This document shows, in pieces, positions 53,201 to 61,273 of a DNA stretch of 64,000 nucleotides (positions are counted from its first letter, which is position 1; every line of letters begins with the position of its first letter). This DNA comes from Candidatus Villigracilis proximus (GTDB lineage Bacteria > Chloroflexota > Anaerolineae > Anaerolineales > Villigracilaceae): NCBI GenBank assembly GCA_016715195.1, contig JADKBB010000002.1, positions 225,837-289,836 of the forward strand, given 5' to 3'. The notes under the pieces were generated by a model, which did no database searches, was not told the DNA's origin, and saw nothing but the letters and a program-made list of their open reading frames with translations. The position numbers were made by a program, and so were the translations under genes.

Positions 53201-53440
53201 GTTGATTTCTTCCTGTTGAACGATGACAGGTTCAAAGGGAGTTAGTGTGGATGTATGACGCTTTACCGGTCTTGCAGGGGCGGCGTGTTCGGAATTTTGC
53301 CGAACAGGTTTCGGGTCGGCAGGAAGCGGCGCTTCTTTCTCCACCTTTGGTTTGCTCTTTGGTTTTGACGCAGCATCCTCGGGTTGGAAATCCTTGAAGA
53401 GCTTGTCAAGCTGTTTGTCTATTTTCGGTTTCTTTGGCAT
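50285..53440 (-). CDS. Hybrid histidine kinase (half-GAF, PAS-PAS-GAF-HisKA-HATPase-REC-REC)
   Basis: 1051 residues, no membrane helix. The first 75 residues are basic and Pro/Lys-rich. Residues 80-138 look like only the second half of a GAF domain (WSTLRIVDESSDRSWTPDEQLLIKQVTDQLSLALENAQLFQEAQ). Then PAS (140-260), PAS (265-385), GAF (395-560), HisKA with FLANMSHELRTPLNSIIGFS, HATPase with NLLSNAAKFT, DTGPGI and GTGLGLSICQ, and two receivers (Asp in AITLDIMMPGIDG; Asp in AVILDLFMPELDG). AGGAAC precedes the ATG, which overlaps the ParA gene end by 35 bases. The second receiver's ending (PSEDQKNRLSELGQRLLTKG) resembles that of the threonine synthase receiver. Confidence 0.93.
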   Translation of the reverse strand: MPKKPKIDKQLDKLFKDFQPEDAASKPKSKPKVEKEAPLPADPKPVRQNSEHAAPARPVKRHTSTLTPFEPVIVQQEEINTSSYSVNIATGFSEWSTLRIVDESSDRSWTPDEQLLIKQVTDQLSLALENAQLFQEAQKFKLGIDQTDNAVFITDPDGIIQYTNPGFQKVYGYTAEEALGKTPRILKSGVVPAEQYKQFWDTLLSGGTISGEITNQTKDGRIVFISGTNSSILDENGKILGFLAVHEDITERKESEVALAKSEADLRALFSSMEDVVLVVDKNGRYVRIAPTNPARLVRPPEELIGQLMHDVMQKATADRFLAAIQETLNESKTVQLEYDLPIENETYWFLASLSKLDEGNVFWVARDITERKKAEEGIKRRNEYLAVSAEIGKLVTSTLDLNTIFARTVTLINERFDFYHAGIFIVEETGFNAALREATGEAGAEMKKNMHSLPINAKSIVGKVALEGQPVVVNDVAADPLHKINPLLPETRAEAAIPLRIGNRVIGAIDIQSKTAGAFTEDEITVLQTLADQVAVAIDNARSYELSQQAVMEMREIDRLKSQFLANMSHELRTPLNSIIGFSRVILKGIDGPVTELQQQDLTAIYNSGQHLLSLINDILDLSKIEAGKMELAFDEVNIMDVTNSVLSTMTGLVKDKQIELKRIIEPNLPTVRADAIRVRQIMINLLSNAAKFTDEGDIMVEVGLRPGPTGRNEIQVSVTDTGPGISESDQAKLFQAFSQVDDSPTRKTGGTGLGLSICQHLVNMHGGRIWIESQVGRGSTFHFTLPLFRKEKENELIPSAARVILAIDDDPQVVSLYERYLQPQGYQVVPLSDPTRAVERAKQLRPFAITLDIMMPGIDGWQVLDSLKGDPDTRHIPVIVCSIIEDLEKGFSLGAADYLVKPILEDDLVNSLDRLNSDGSIREVLVIDDDANDLRLIGKILNDDGRYKAILAEGGKNGWDIISSGSPPHAVILDLFMPELDGFTILENMRAEQKLRDIPVIVISGMEPSEDQKNRLSELGQRLLTKGSFNEKELLTTIQRTLERAQAKT

Positions 53441-54194
53441 ATTCTAAAAGTTCCTGTGCAAGGATACGGTATTGTGTGGTTCCGCGTGCGCCGGGTTTGT
53501 AATGAGAAATGGGCAATCCTGCAATGGGGCTTTCGCGCAGTTTTGTGTCAATTTCGATCACGGTGTTAAAGACACCTTCTCCAAATGTTGAACGAAGCTG
53601 GTCGTGAATATTTCGATGTGTGCGGTTTCTTTTATCAAGCATGGTTACAAGTATGCGATACGCCAGATTGGGATTATCTCCTTCACGTATGCGGCGAATG
53701 AGAGACATCATATTGCGCAGCGCGTATGCTGAGAAATATTCAGCCTGTGTTGGAATGAGTAAAAGATCAGCAGCAGCGAGCGCGTTTTGGGTGATGGCGC
53801 CAAGTGCGGGCGGACAATCCAATAGAATATAGTTATAGGTTTGATTGCCCATATTGGCAATGGCACGCTGCAGGATGGTGGTGTAGTTTGTGCGCATCGG
53901 CAGAAATTGTTCCGAGGTTTCTATGCGCGAATTGGATTGGATCAAATCGAGATTTTCGATATCTGTTTTATGGCGGGCGCTGATCAATGGGATATTGTCG
54001 AGCATGATTTCGCTGGATGTGTATTCGGCTTCACCTGGTTCAAAGCCGAGGGATAAAGTGAGGTTGGCCTGAGCATCCATGTCAATTAACAGAACCCGAT
54101 GCCCCATGTCTGCAAGGGAGGCTCCGAGGGAGAGTGTAGTTGTGGTTTTGGCGACTCCACCTTTTTCATTGGATATGGCAATTGTTTTTAACAT
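53406..54194 (-). CDS. ParA/Soj-like ATPase
   Basis: 262 residues with the deviant Walker A KGGVAKTTTTLSLG (about residues 11-24), Walker A' VLLIDMDAQANLTLSLG and Walker B YILLDCPPALGAITQNALAAAD. These are the marks of ParA/MinD ATPases that dimerise on DNA or membranes and position cargo. No parB, parS-type repeat or replication gene is nearby. It lies between a GAF sensor gene and the hybrid kinase gene, overlapping the latter, so positioning of the signalling proteins is a likelier role than plasmid segregation. Confidence 0.92.
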   Translation of the reverse strand: MLKTIAISNEKGGVAKTTTTLSLGASLADMGHRVLLIDMDAQANLTLSLGFEPGEAEYTSSEIMLDNIPLISARHKTDIENLDLIQSNSRIETSEQFLPMRTNYTTILQRAIANMGNQTYNYILLDCPPALGAITQNALAAADLLLIPTQAEYFSAYALRNMMSLIRRIREGDNPNLAYRILVTMLDKRNRTHRNIHDQLRSTFGEGVFNTVIEIDTKLRESPIAGLPISHYKPGARGTTQYRILAQELLEYAKETENRQTA

Positions 54195-54241
54195 GGCTTC
54201 CTTCCATATTGTACTATTTGTATATGATCTTTTTTATCAGG

Positions 54242-55707
54242 CTATTTGTCAGGTGAAGGTGCGTTTTTGCGGGGGATGATCTCAACGCGGGTTGCGCCCA
54301 ATGCGCGTTGTAATTCTTCAACGGCAGTTTTTATCATTTCCTGCGGACTGTTCGTGCTGCGGATCTTGGTTGTAATATCAGATACAAGACTTTCACGTGA
54401 GGCACGGCGTGATGTTTCTTCAAAGAGACGGGCGTTTTCGGCTGAGAGCGCAACGCACGCAGATATTGATGCTGAATGGCTTCAGATTCTGAAAGGAGTT
54501 TTGCAGATTGATCAAACAGCCTGGCGTTTTGAATGGCAAGGCTAACCTGGTCTGCTAGGACAGATAAAATATTCACATCTTCCACAGAGAATGCGTTTGG
54601 TTCAATACTTTGGACATCGAGTGCGCCGATGATGTTTCCGGCGATCTGTAATGGAAGTGCCATTTCGGAATGCGTTTCCGGCAGATCAGGGTTATTAAAG
54701 AATACAATATCTTCACCCACATCAAGCGCAACACGCGGTTTGCCTGTGCCTGTCACATAACCAACAATGCCCTGTTCACCAATTTTTAGTTGATGGCTGC
54801 GTTTGAGCATTTTCCTTCCGCCATCGCTGTTGGCTGCGCTGAGCACTGCGTACTGACGGCTGGCGTCGGTTAGAAAAATCCCAACGTGGTAAAACCCGAA
54901 TTGCCGGCTGATTACTTCTGAGATGCGCGGCAATAATTCCTGCAAGTTTTGAACAGAGGTAATGGTACTTGAAATGCGTGTGATTGCCTCGAATTGTCTG
55001 GCGCGTTTTTCGCTTAATGCGCTGGCCTCTTCAAGGTCGGTCGTGCGTTGTTGAATACGCTGTTCGAGATTTTGTGTTAATTCCTGCAGCTGTTGGTTAC
55101 TGACGGTTAGTTTGGCTTCGCTCTGGCGAACCTGTGTCAATGCCGAGTAAATGCTGTTTGATGCCAGACCGAAAACGATTGCGATCATAAAATAGGCGAT
55201 AAAGGTTGTAATGCCATCTATGGCGGGTGTGGGCGCAATGCTGGGGTTTGCGATTACAACCAGTTTATTGTGGATAAGAAAAAGAACCAGAATATGTTTA
55301 ATGCCGTACAAAATAGCTATGATCAACGATCCGCGCGGACCGAGCAGCAAACCTCCGGCCACGATCACTGCACCAGAAAGAATACTGATAGGCCGTACTT
55401 CGCCATTTGCGGATATATCTACAATGGTAGACAGAATTAAGAATGATGCAATCAGGCTCATGCTGGCGGCGCGGATGTAGCCACGTTTGGCGATGAACAG
55501 CAAAACCGTTACCAGGACAACAGCCATGAGTGCAATGGGTGAGTAAAAACCGCCTACGCCGGGGTTTATGATTAGAACCAGGATGGCGGTGGGCAGAAGA
55601 ATATAGGTTGCGATTAAAATGCGAAATAAAACACCTGCAGTGCGTGACTTGTCTTCGTCTTCTTCGAAAACCGGTGGAGTGAAAAAATTCCTGATGGCGT
55701 TTATCAT
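54242..55707 (-). CDS. Multi-TM GAF-domain signalling protein (frameshifted near the end)
   Basis: The start at 55707 follows AGGAAC by 3 bases; the longer frame adds 13 residues that overlap the upstream gene. About six membrane helices (residues 25-190) without a large outside domain are followed by a coiled coil and one GAF domain (FYHVGIFLTDASRQYAVLSAANSDGG, GIVGYVTGTGKPRVALDVG, SEMALPLQIAGNIIGALDVQS). The open frame to 54334 turns spurious after YLRAL. Adding one G near 54450 restores LALSAENARLFEETSRRA and a half-GAF-like ending IRSTNSPQEMIKTAVEELQRALGATRVEI, with the stop at 54242. There is no kinase or other output domain. Confidence 0.87.
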
Positions 55708-55726
55708 TTCGTTCCTGTTATTAAGG

Positions 55727-58543
55727 TTATTTGGTGTTCTTTTCAAATTGAATCATAACTTCTGAGCCGGGCAGGGCGCGTCCTAATTCTTCCACTGCGG
55801 TCTGGAGAACGTTCTTCAAATTGATGGATGCGCCAATCTTTCCTGTGACTTCACTGATCGTTTGTTCTTTGATAACCTGCCGCTGCGATTCCTGGATCAG
55901 GCGCGCGTTTTCAAGCGCGATGGAAAGACGCTCAGAGATTACTTCAGCAAGATTGACTTCGTCAGAACTCCATTGACGTCCTTTGCGGGGAGCTTTTATA
56001 TTGAGAGATCCGATGATCTGCCCGCGCAGCTTTATGGGCACGACAATGGACGCCTCTTCTGTGATTCCATCTGCATGGAAGATCAATACATCGCCGCGAT
56101 TTAGGGCCTGGCGAATTTCGTCAGTGTCAATGGATTCGGTTAGTTTCTTTCCGCCTTGCATATTTTGGCGGTAACCGATCAGGGATTCTTCGCTGCTGAA
56201 TGTTGCCCACCCTTCTTTTAGATTTTGGCGGTAGAGGGCTTGGGCTTCACTTAAAGCTTGCTGAGTTTGTTCAAACAGGCGGGCATTTTCCAGTGAGGTT
56301 GAGATTTGATCCGCCAAAATACTGAGGGTCTTTTTGTCGTTTTCAGTAAATGCACCCGGCTTTTCGCTTTGGATATCCAATACTCCAATTGTTTTACCAC
56401 GCACACTTAATGGAAGCGCCATTTCGGAGCGTGTGTTTGGGAGGTTGGGATTGTCAAAGTAAACAGCATCCAGCCCTACGTCTAATGCGATGCGGGGGAT
56501 TCCGGTTTGGGCGACAAAGCCCACGATTCCGCTCTCTCCGACTTCAAGCCTGTGCCCACGTGCCAGCATAATTTTTCCACCTTCACTATTTGCGGCTTGC
56601 AGCAGTGCGTACTGACCGGTTTCGTCGAGCAGAAAAATTCCGACGTGATAAAAACCAAAGCGGTCACTGACGAGGCGGGTGATAAGTGGCAGCAAGTTTT
56701 CAAGTTTTTGTTCGCTGGTAATTACCTTTGAAATTTCACTAATCGCTTGAAGTTCATTGGCGCGTTCTTCGCTCAAACGCTGTGCAATTTCGAGATCTGT
56801 TGTGCGTTCAACCACGCGCATTTCAAGATTATTTAAAGATTGATTTAATTCATCGGTCATTCGATTGAAGGAGATGGATAATGTGCCGATCTCATCCTGT
56901 GTGCTGATATTGGCACGCGCGTGAATATCTCCATTTGCGATCTGTTCAGCAACTTTTTCAAGAGAGGTAAGCGGTGATGTGAGCACCTGCGAAGTAACAA
57001 AGCCCGTTGCAATGCTGATAATAATCAAAATAAGTGAGAGTAATACGCTGGTTCTATTTTGTTCTTTGATCGGTTCCAGATATATATCAGTGGATTGGCG
57101 AACCAGTGCGATCCATGGCTGTTTCTTCAGAAATACGCCGGTGTTGATCGATTCTGAATTTAAGGATTCCGAATAGGAGTTAAAGAAAGGTTCCTGTTGT
57201 AGATTGTTCAACCCTGCCACGATGACATCGCTTGGTTCATCCACGGCGTTCTCTTTTGGTCCGGCTGGCAGACGGTTTTCGGCTTGTAATATTACAAGCT
57301 CCACATCTGTAAAGTTTTTATACGATTTAAAAAGTTCGTCGCGTTCACTGCCTGTATAGGCCACCCGTACATATGTGTTCGTATCTACAAGTGAGATCAG
57401 AGTGCCGGCGCTGCCGGGGTTAATTGAGCGAATAATGGATTGCATGACAATGGCGTGATACTCTACCCGTAAAACACCGATCGTATCTCCGTTTTGGGCT
57501 TTGATCGGCGAACTAAAGTAGATATTTTCTTCATTGTCACGAAAAATTATATTCGAGGCGTAGGGCAGGCCATTTTGCATGGGTCTGGTAAAGTAAGCAA
57601 ATTTGCTTTCGTTCTGTCCTTGATGTTCTTCAAAGGTATCCAGAACATTGACGCCGTTTGCGTTAAGGATTGCGATCGAATGGATAAAGACCGGATCTTT
57701 ACGGGTCAGTGATAAAAGCGCAATACGCGCATTTGTCTCCTCTTCACTGCCTGAACGTGATTGTGGTGGTAATTTCAAGTATGCACTTAATGATGATTGT
57801 TTTGCGTCTGAGAGTACCGCATTAAGTTGGACCGTTATAAATTCATCAACACTATTGGCCACTACATTGGCCAGCGTGCTTAATTGTATTGAACTTTGAG
57901 TTTGCAGTGCCCGTGTTGATGAGCTGCTGTTGAAATATCCCAGCGCGATCAAGGGAATAATTGTGATGATAATAAACGCAATAATGATCTTTGTACGCAG
58001 GGTATAGGTATTAAATTGCCTTAGAATAAAGAAAACGTATACGAAGGATACAATAATTGCGATCAGATTGGTATAGCCAGGTTTGGTGGGCAGACCAAAA
58101 TCAGGGAAATACAGGTCGGTAAGGGTGATGATGGAAGCTACAATAAATGCGCTAATAATCGCGCGAGTTGCCCATAAAGGCGGCAAAGTGGCGGAAGAAA
58201 TCCCAGCAACAAAAATAAGGAGCATGACGCCCAGTGCAATGCCTTGTCCTTGTGCGACAATTGGCAAGGCGAGTGACATTGTAAGTATTGTTGCTATTAA
58301 GACGCCGATCCCAAGTGTGACATGTTCGCGGTAGATTTGAAAAGCAGCAATAAATGCTGAAAAAGAAACAACAATGGTCAGGCCGATACCCCATAGCCCG
58401 TTAATTCCATTTTGATTATAGGCGAGCGGTCCAACAATTATCGAAACCAGTGTAAACAGGGCGCCGGTGACAAGGCTGATCACAAGCGCATTTTGCTTGC
58501 GGCGTTTTTCCTGCTGCATGGGTTGTATGATTGCGTTATCCAT
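55727..58543 (-). CDS. Membrane sensor with dCache-like domain, HAMP and GAF (no output domain)
   Basis: 938 residues. Six membrane helices (25-185) precede an additional signal-anchor helix (about 192-215: IIIAFIIITIIPLIALGYF), an extracytoplasmic domain of about 300 residues with dCache-like features (VFIHSIAILNANGVNVLDT, FAYFTRPMQNG, YFSSPIKAQNGDTIGVLRVEY), a return helix, HAMP (LTSLEKVAEQIANGDIHARANISTQDEIGTLSISFNRMTDEL), a coiled coil, GAF1 (FYHVGIFLLDETGQYALLQAANSEGGK), a degenerate second GAF and a short GAF-start-like tail (VLQTAVEELGRALPGSEVMIQFE). It resembles chemoreceptor-like input without a signalling tip or kinase. Confidence 0.9.
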   Translation of the reverse strand: MDNAIIQPMQQEKRRKQNALVISLVTGALFTLVSIIVGPLAYNQNGINGLWGIGLTIVVSFSAFIAAFQIYREHVTLGIGVLIATILTMSLALPIVAQGQGIALGVMLLIFVAGISSATLPPLWATRAIISAFIVASIITLTDLYFPDFGLPTKPGYTNLIAIIVSFVYVFFILRQFNTYTLRTKIIIAFIIITIIPLIALGYFNSSSSTRALQTQSSIQLSTLANVVANSVDEFITVQLNAVLSDAKQSSLSAYLKLPPQSRSGSEEETNARIALLSLTRKDPVFIHSIAILNANGVNVLDTFEEHQGQNESKFAYFTRPMQNGLPYASNIIFRDNEENIYFSSPIKAQNGDTIGVLRVEYHAIVMQSIIRSINPGSAGTLISLVDTNTYVRVAYTGSERDELFKSYKNFTDVELVILQAENRLPAGPKENAVDEPSDVIVAGLNNLQQEPFFNSYSESLNSESINTGVFLKKQPWIALVRQSTDIYLEPIKEQNRTSVLLSLILIIISIATGFVTSQVLTSPLTSLEKVAEQIANGDIHARANISTQDEIGTLSISFNRMTDELNQSLNNLEMRVVERTTDLEIAQRLSEERANELQAISEISKVITSEQKLENLLPLITRLVSDRFGFYHVGIFLLDETGQYALLQAANSEGGKIMLARGHRLEVGESGIVGFVAQTGIPRIALDVGLDAVYFDNPNLPNTRSEMALPLSVRGKTIGVLDIQSEKPGAFTENDKKTLSILADQISTSLENARLFEQTQQALSEAQALYRQNLKEGWATFSSEESLIGYRQNMQGGKKLTESIDTDEIRQALNRGDVLIFHADGITEEASIVVPIKLRGQIIGSLNIKAPRKGRQWSSDEVNLAEVISERLSIALENARLIQESQRQVIKEQTISEVTGKIGASINLKNVLQTAVEELGRALPGSEVMIQFEKNTK

Positions 58544-58557
58544 AAAAGCTCTCTTGT

Positions 58558-59526
58558 TTAAGGCAGGTAGGCCGGGTCTAGTAATTCAAGCGGGTCAGTT
58601 TCTTCTGCGACGACTCCGAGCGAGATCAGGTACTCAGATGTGATTTTTGTGATGGAGTAAATTGAGTTTTCTTCCTGTATATCAAATATTTGTTTATTAT
58701 CTTCGAGGGTTAGTATCTTTAAATTATCATCAGGCAATACGTCTTCAACACTAATGTTGAGATATTTTGCGGCAATTGTCCGTGTCTCTTCCGGGTTTTG
58801 CAGACGATACTCCACCGCTTCAAACCATGCTTTTAGGAATGCCCGAATGTCTTCAGGTCTTTCATCTACGATCGATTTTCGAAATACGATCATGTCTGGA
58901 AACAGGTGCAACTGCTCCCGCGGGTAAATGATTTTATATCCGTTTGCGAGCGAATCAGACAAGTATGGTTCCCAAATATAGGCGGCTTGAACCTTCTTGT
59001 TTTCAAGGGCAGCCAGGGCATCTTCGGGATTGATTGCGACAATAGTAACATCACCAACATTCATGTTTGCACTTCGTAACATTTCGGCAACTATCAATTC
59101 ATATTGGGAGCCCGTCTGAATGCCGATTTTTTTTCCTCTTAGATCTTGTATGGAGTTAATTTCAGGACTGACGACAATGGCATCGTTGCCTCCGTTGTCG
59201 TGAACTGCGACAACTTTCATAAGCGCATTACGGTTGACATTGATTGTATCTCCGACAGCTATCAGTGCGCCGTCAATTTGTCCGGCGGCCAGGTCTGGAT
59301 AGGTGTCAGAAAAGATATCATAATAAACCGGTTCGACCTCGACTCCATATTTTTTGAAAAAACCTTTTTCCTGCGCCACGAGGAGGGTGTAATCTCCCCA
59401 CCATTGCGTGAATTCAACGCGTATTGGAGAATTGGGGATTGGCGTGGTTTGTAATCCCGCGCAGGCAGTGAGAATGGTAATGAGTGGAATCAGAAGCGCA
59501 ATTTTGGTTATAAATTTTCTTATCAT
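58558..59526 (-). CDS. NMT1/THI5-like solute-binding lipoprotein (orphan)
   Basis: 322 residues with a lipoprotein signal ending in LTAC. The NMT1 fold is clear: VEFTQWWGDYTLLVAQEKGFFKKYGVEVEPVYY, DLAAGQIDGALIAVGDTI, IQDLRGKKIGIQTGSQYELIVAEML, YIWEPYLSDSLANG and FRKSIVDERPEDIRAFLKAWF. No ABC permease or ATPase gene accompanies it; its neighbours within 14 and 16 bases are the two membrane GAF sensors. A sensory role, presenting a ligand to a dCache/GAF sensor, fits better than transport. It differs strongly from the transport-linked NMT1 protein at 8.0-9.0 kb. Confidence 0.9.
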   Translation of the reverse strand: MIRKFITKIALLIPLITILTACAGLQTTPIPNSPIRVEFTQWWGDYTLLVAQEKGFFKKYGVEVEPVYYDIFSDTYPDLAAGQIDGALIAVGDTINVNRNALMKVVAVHDNGGNDAIVVSPEINSIQDLRGKKIGIQTGSQYELIVAEMLRSANMNVGDVTIVAINPEDALAALENKKVQAAYIWEPYLSDSLANGYKIIYPREQLHLFPDMIVFRKSIVDERPEDIRAFLKAWFEAVEYRLQNPEETRTIAAKYLNISVEDVLPDDNLKILTLEDNKQIFDIQEENSIYSITKITSEYLISLGVVAEETDPLELLDPAYLP

Positions 59527-59542
59527 TTTTATAATACCAGTC

Positions 59543-61273
59543 TTATTTTGCCATACTTAATTCAATGGAGATCGGTTCGATTTGTACGAGAACATCTGAT
59601 CCGCCCAGCGCACGGCTTAGTTCCTGTGCGGCTATTTGCAGGATGGTTTCAAAGCGGGTGGAAGAACTGATCTTTGAGGAAATGTCGGTTGTCAGGCGCT
59701 CAATATCTGCCCGATGTTGTGTGGCTTGCAGAAGTGTGGCGCTTTCGATGGCAAGAGAAAGGCGTTCGGTAACAGCTTCGGCGATTTCGGTATCATCACT
59801 GGTTAATTTATAATTATTGTTTGTACGCAGATTAATTACGCCAACGATTTGTCCGCGTAAACGGAGGGGGATCGCAAGGTTGGATTGGGAATTTTCTTTA
59901 TTGGATAGAATCGTTTTATTCTGTGTGAGCGCCTGTCGAATATGCTCATCTTCGAGGGGAGATTCCAACGGTTTGATTGTGGATCCGATCAGTTGGAATC
60001 CCAACCCTAATGATTTTGGCTGTAGGATTCTCCATGATTCGTAGGTTTTGTCATTTAAAGAACTTTGGAATCTGGATACTGTATTGCGGGCTTCTTCCAA
60101 TGCGAGGGTGTTCTTGATCGCATTGGATACCTGATCGGCGAGTGTAATTAAAACTTCTATATCATCCTGATCAAAGGCGTTTGATTCGGTACTTTGCACA
60201 TCCAGGGCGCCGATCACCTGGCCTGCATACCGGAGCGGCAGGGAAATCTCAGAACGGGTGTCTGGGAGGTCTGGGTTGTCAAAGAATACGGCATCTGCGC
60301 CGACGTCCAGCGCGATGCGCGGCTGGCCGGTGGCAGTAACGAAGCCGACAATGCCGGTTTGTCCGACTTGTAATTTGTGCTCGCGTTCCAGCATTTTCTT
60401 TCCGCCTTCACTGTTTGCTGCGCGCAGAATCGCAAACTCCCGCGTATCGTTCAGCAAGAAGATGCCGGTATGATATGTATTGAATTGTTCGCTAATTACT
60501 TTTGCGATCTGCGGCAGGAGTGTTTCCAGATCTTGAATGGATGAGATCACACGTACAATCTTTGAAATCGCTTCAAATTGTCTGGCGCGTTTTGAGTTGT
60601 AGCGGTTTGCGGCATCCAGATCGGTGGTGCGCTGGTTTACGCGTTCTTCCAGGGTTTGATTAAGCTCTACTAAATTTTTATTTGAAGTGAGCAGGTTTTT
60701 TTCACTCTGGATCGCACGGGCGATTGCGTCACGTAAGTCGGTGGTGCTGAAATAGATAAGTACTGCAATGATAATAAACACGAGAGAGAGATCGCGTGAA
60801 AATGCAAGGGGTTCCTGAACGCGCGGGGTAATATATCCATTCGTTTCGAGAAATGCAAGACCCCAAATTGCTCCAATGCTAAGAAGGGTGATAAAACTTC
60901 CTATGCGCCAGTTGATAACAATACTGGCAAGCAAACTGACCGCAATGTAAGCAATGATGACCACGTCTTTTACGCCATCGGCTGTGTATGCTTGTATTCC
61001 AAGTCCCAGCCAGCCAAGAATTACAATCACTGCCCCGCTGGCATTTAAGTTCCCTCTTCGCAGTAAATAAAGTGATAGAAACATCACGAAAATTAAGCCG
61101 GTCAGAACGATGCCTGTACTGGCCGCATTTTCATCTGCATCTGGTCCAAAAGTGGGGATCAGGGAAAACATAAACACAGCGATCACAACCCATGCAAAAC
61201 CGTTAATGAATTTCGCGCGGAAATTGTATTCCGGGCTGTCGAAAACTGGCGGGCTAAACAATCTTTTGATCAT
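59543..61273 (-). CDS. Multi-TM GAF-domain signalling protein
   Basis: 576 residues: six helices (residues 25-185) without a large outside loop, a coiled coil (YSKNLVELNQTLEERVNQRTTDLDAANR), GAF1 (YHTGIFLLNDTREFAILRAANSEGGKKML, GIVGFVTATGQPRIALDVGADAVFF, SEISLPLRYAGQVIGALDVQS), a half-size second GAF (LAIPLRLRGQIVGVINLRTNNNYKLTSDDTEIAEAVTERLSLAIESA) and the tail ISSKISSSTRFETILQIAAQELSRALGGSDVLVQIE. It shares its N-terminal plan (opening with a FFSPPVFD-like motif, here LFSPPVFDSPEYNFRAKF) with the protein at 54242-55707, so the two are paralogues. The ATG overlaps the stop of the preceding gene by 4 bases. Confidence 0.9.
   Translation of the reverse strand: MIKRLFSPPVFDSPEYNFRAKFINGFAWVVIAVFMFSLIPTFGPDADENAASTGIVLTGLIFVMFLSLYLLRRGNLNASGAVIVILGWLGLGIQAYTADGVKDVVIIAYIAVSLLASIVINWRIGSFITLLSIGAIWGLAFLETNGYITPRVQEPLAFSRDLSLVFIIIAVLIYFSTTDLRDAIARAIQSEKNLLTSNKNLVELNQTLEERVNQRTTDLDAANRYNSKRARQFEAISKIVRVISSIQDLETLLPQIAKVISEQFNTYHTGIFLLNDTREFAILRAANSEGGKKMLEREHKLQVGQTGIVGFVTATGQPRIALDVGADAVFFDNPDLPDTRSEISLPLRYAGQVIGALDVQSTESNAFDQDDIEVLITLADQVSNAIKNTLALEEARNTVSRFQSSLNDKTYESWRILQPKSLGLGFQLIGSTIKPLESPLEDEHIRQALTQNKTILSNKENSQSNLAIPLRLRGQIVGVINLRTNNNYKLTSDDTEIAEAVTERLSLAIESATLLQATQHRADIERLTTDISSKISSSTRFETILQIAAQELSRALGGSDVLVQIEPISIELSMAK

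Noticed and set aside
53406..54194. Plasmid or integrative-element partition locus
   Set aside because: Neither ParB, replication protein, integrase nor repeats are found nearby; flanking genes are chromosomal signalling genes.
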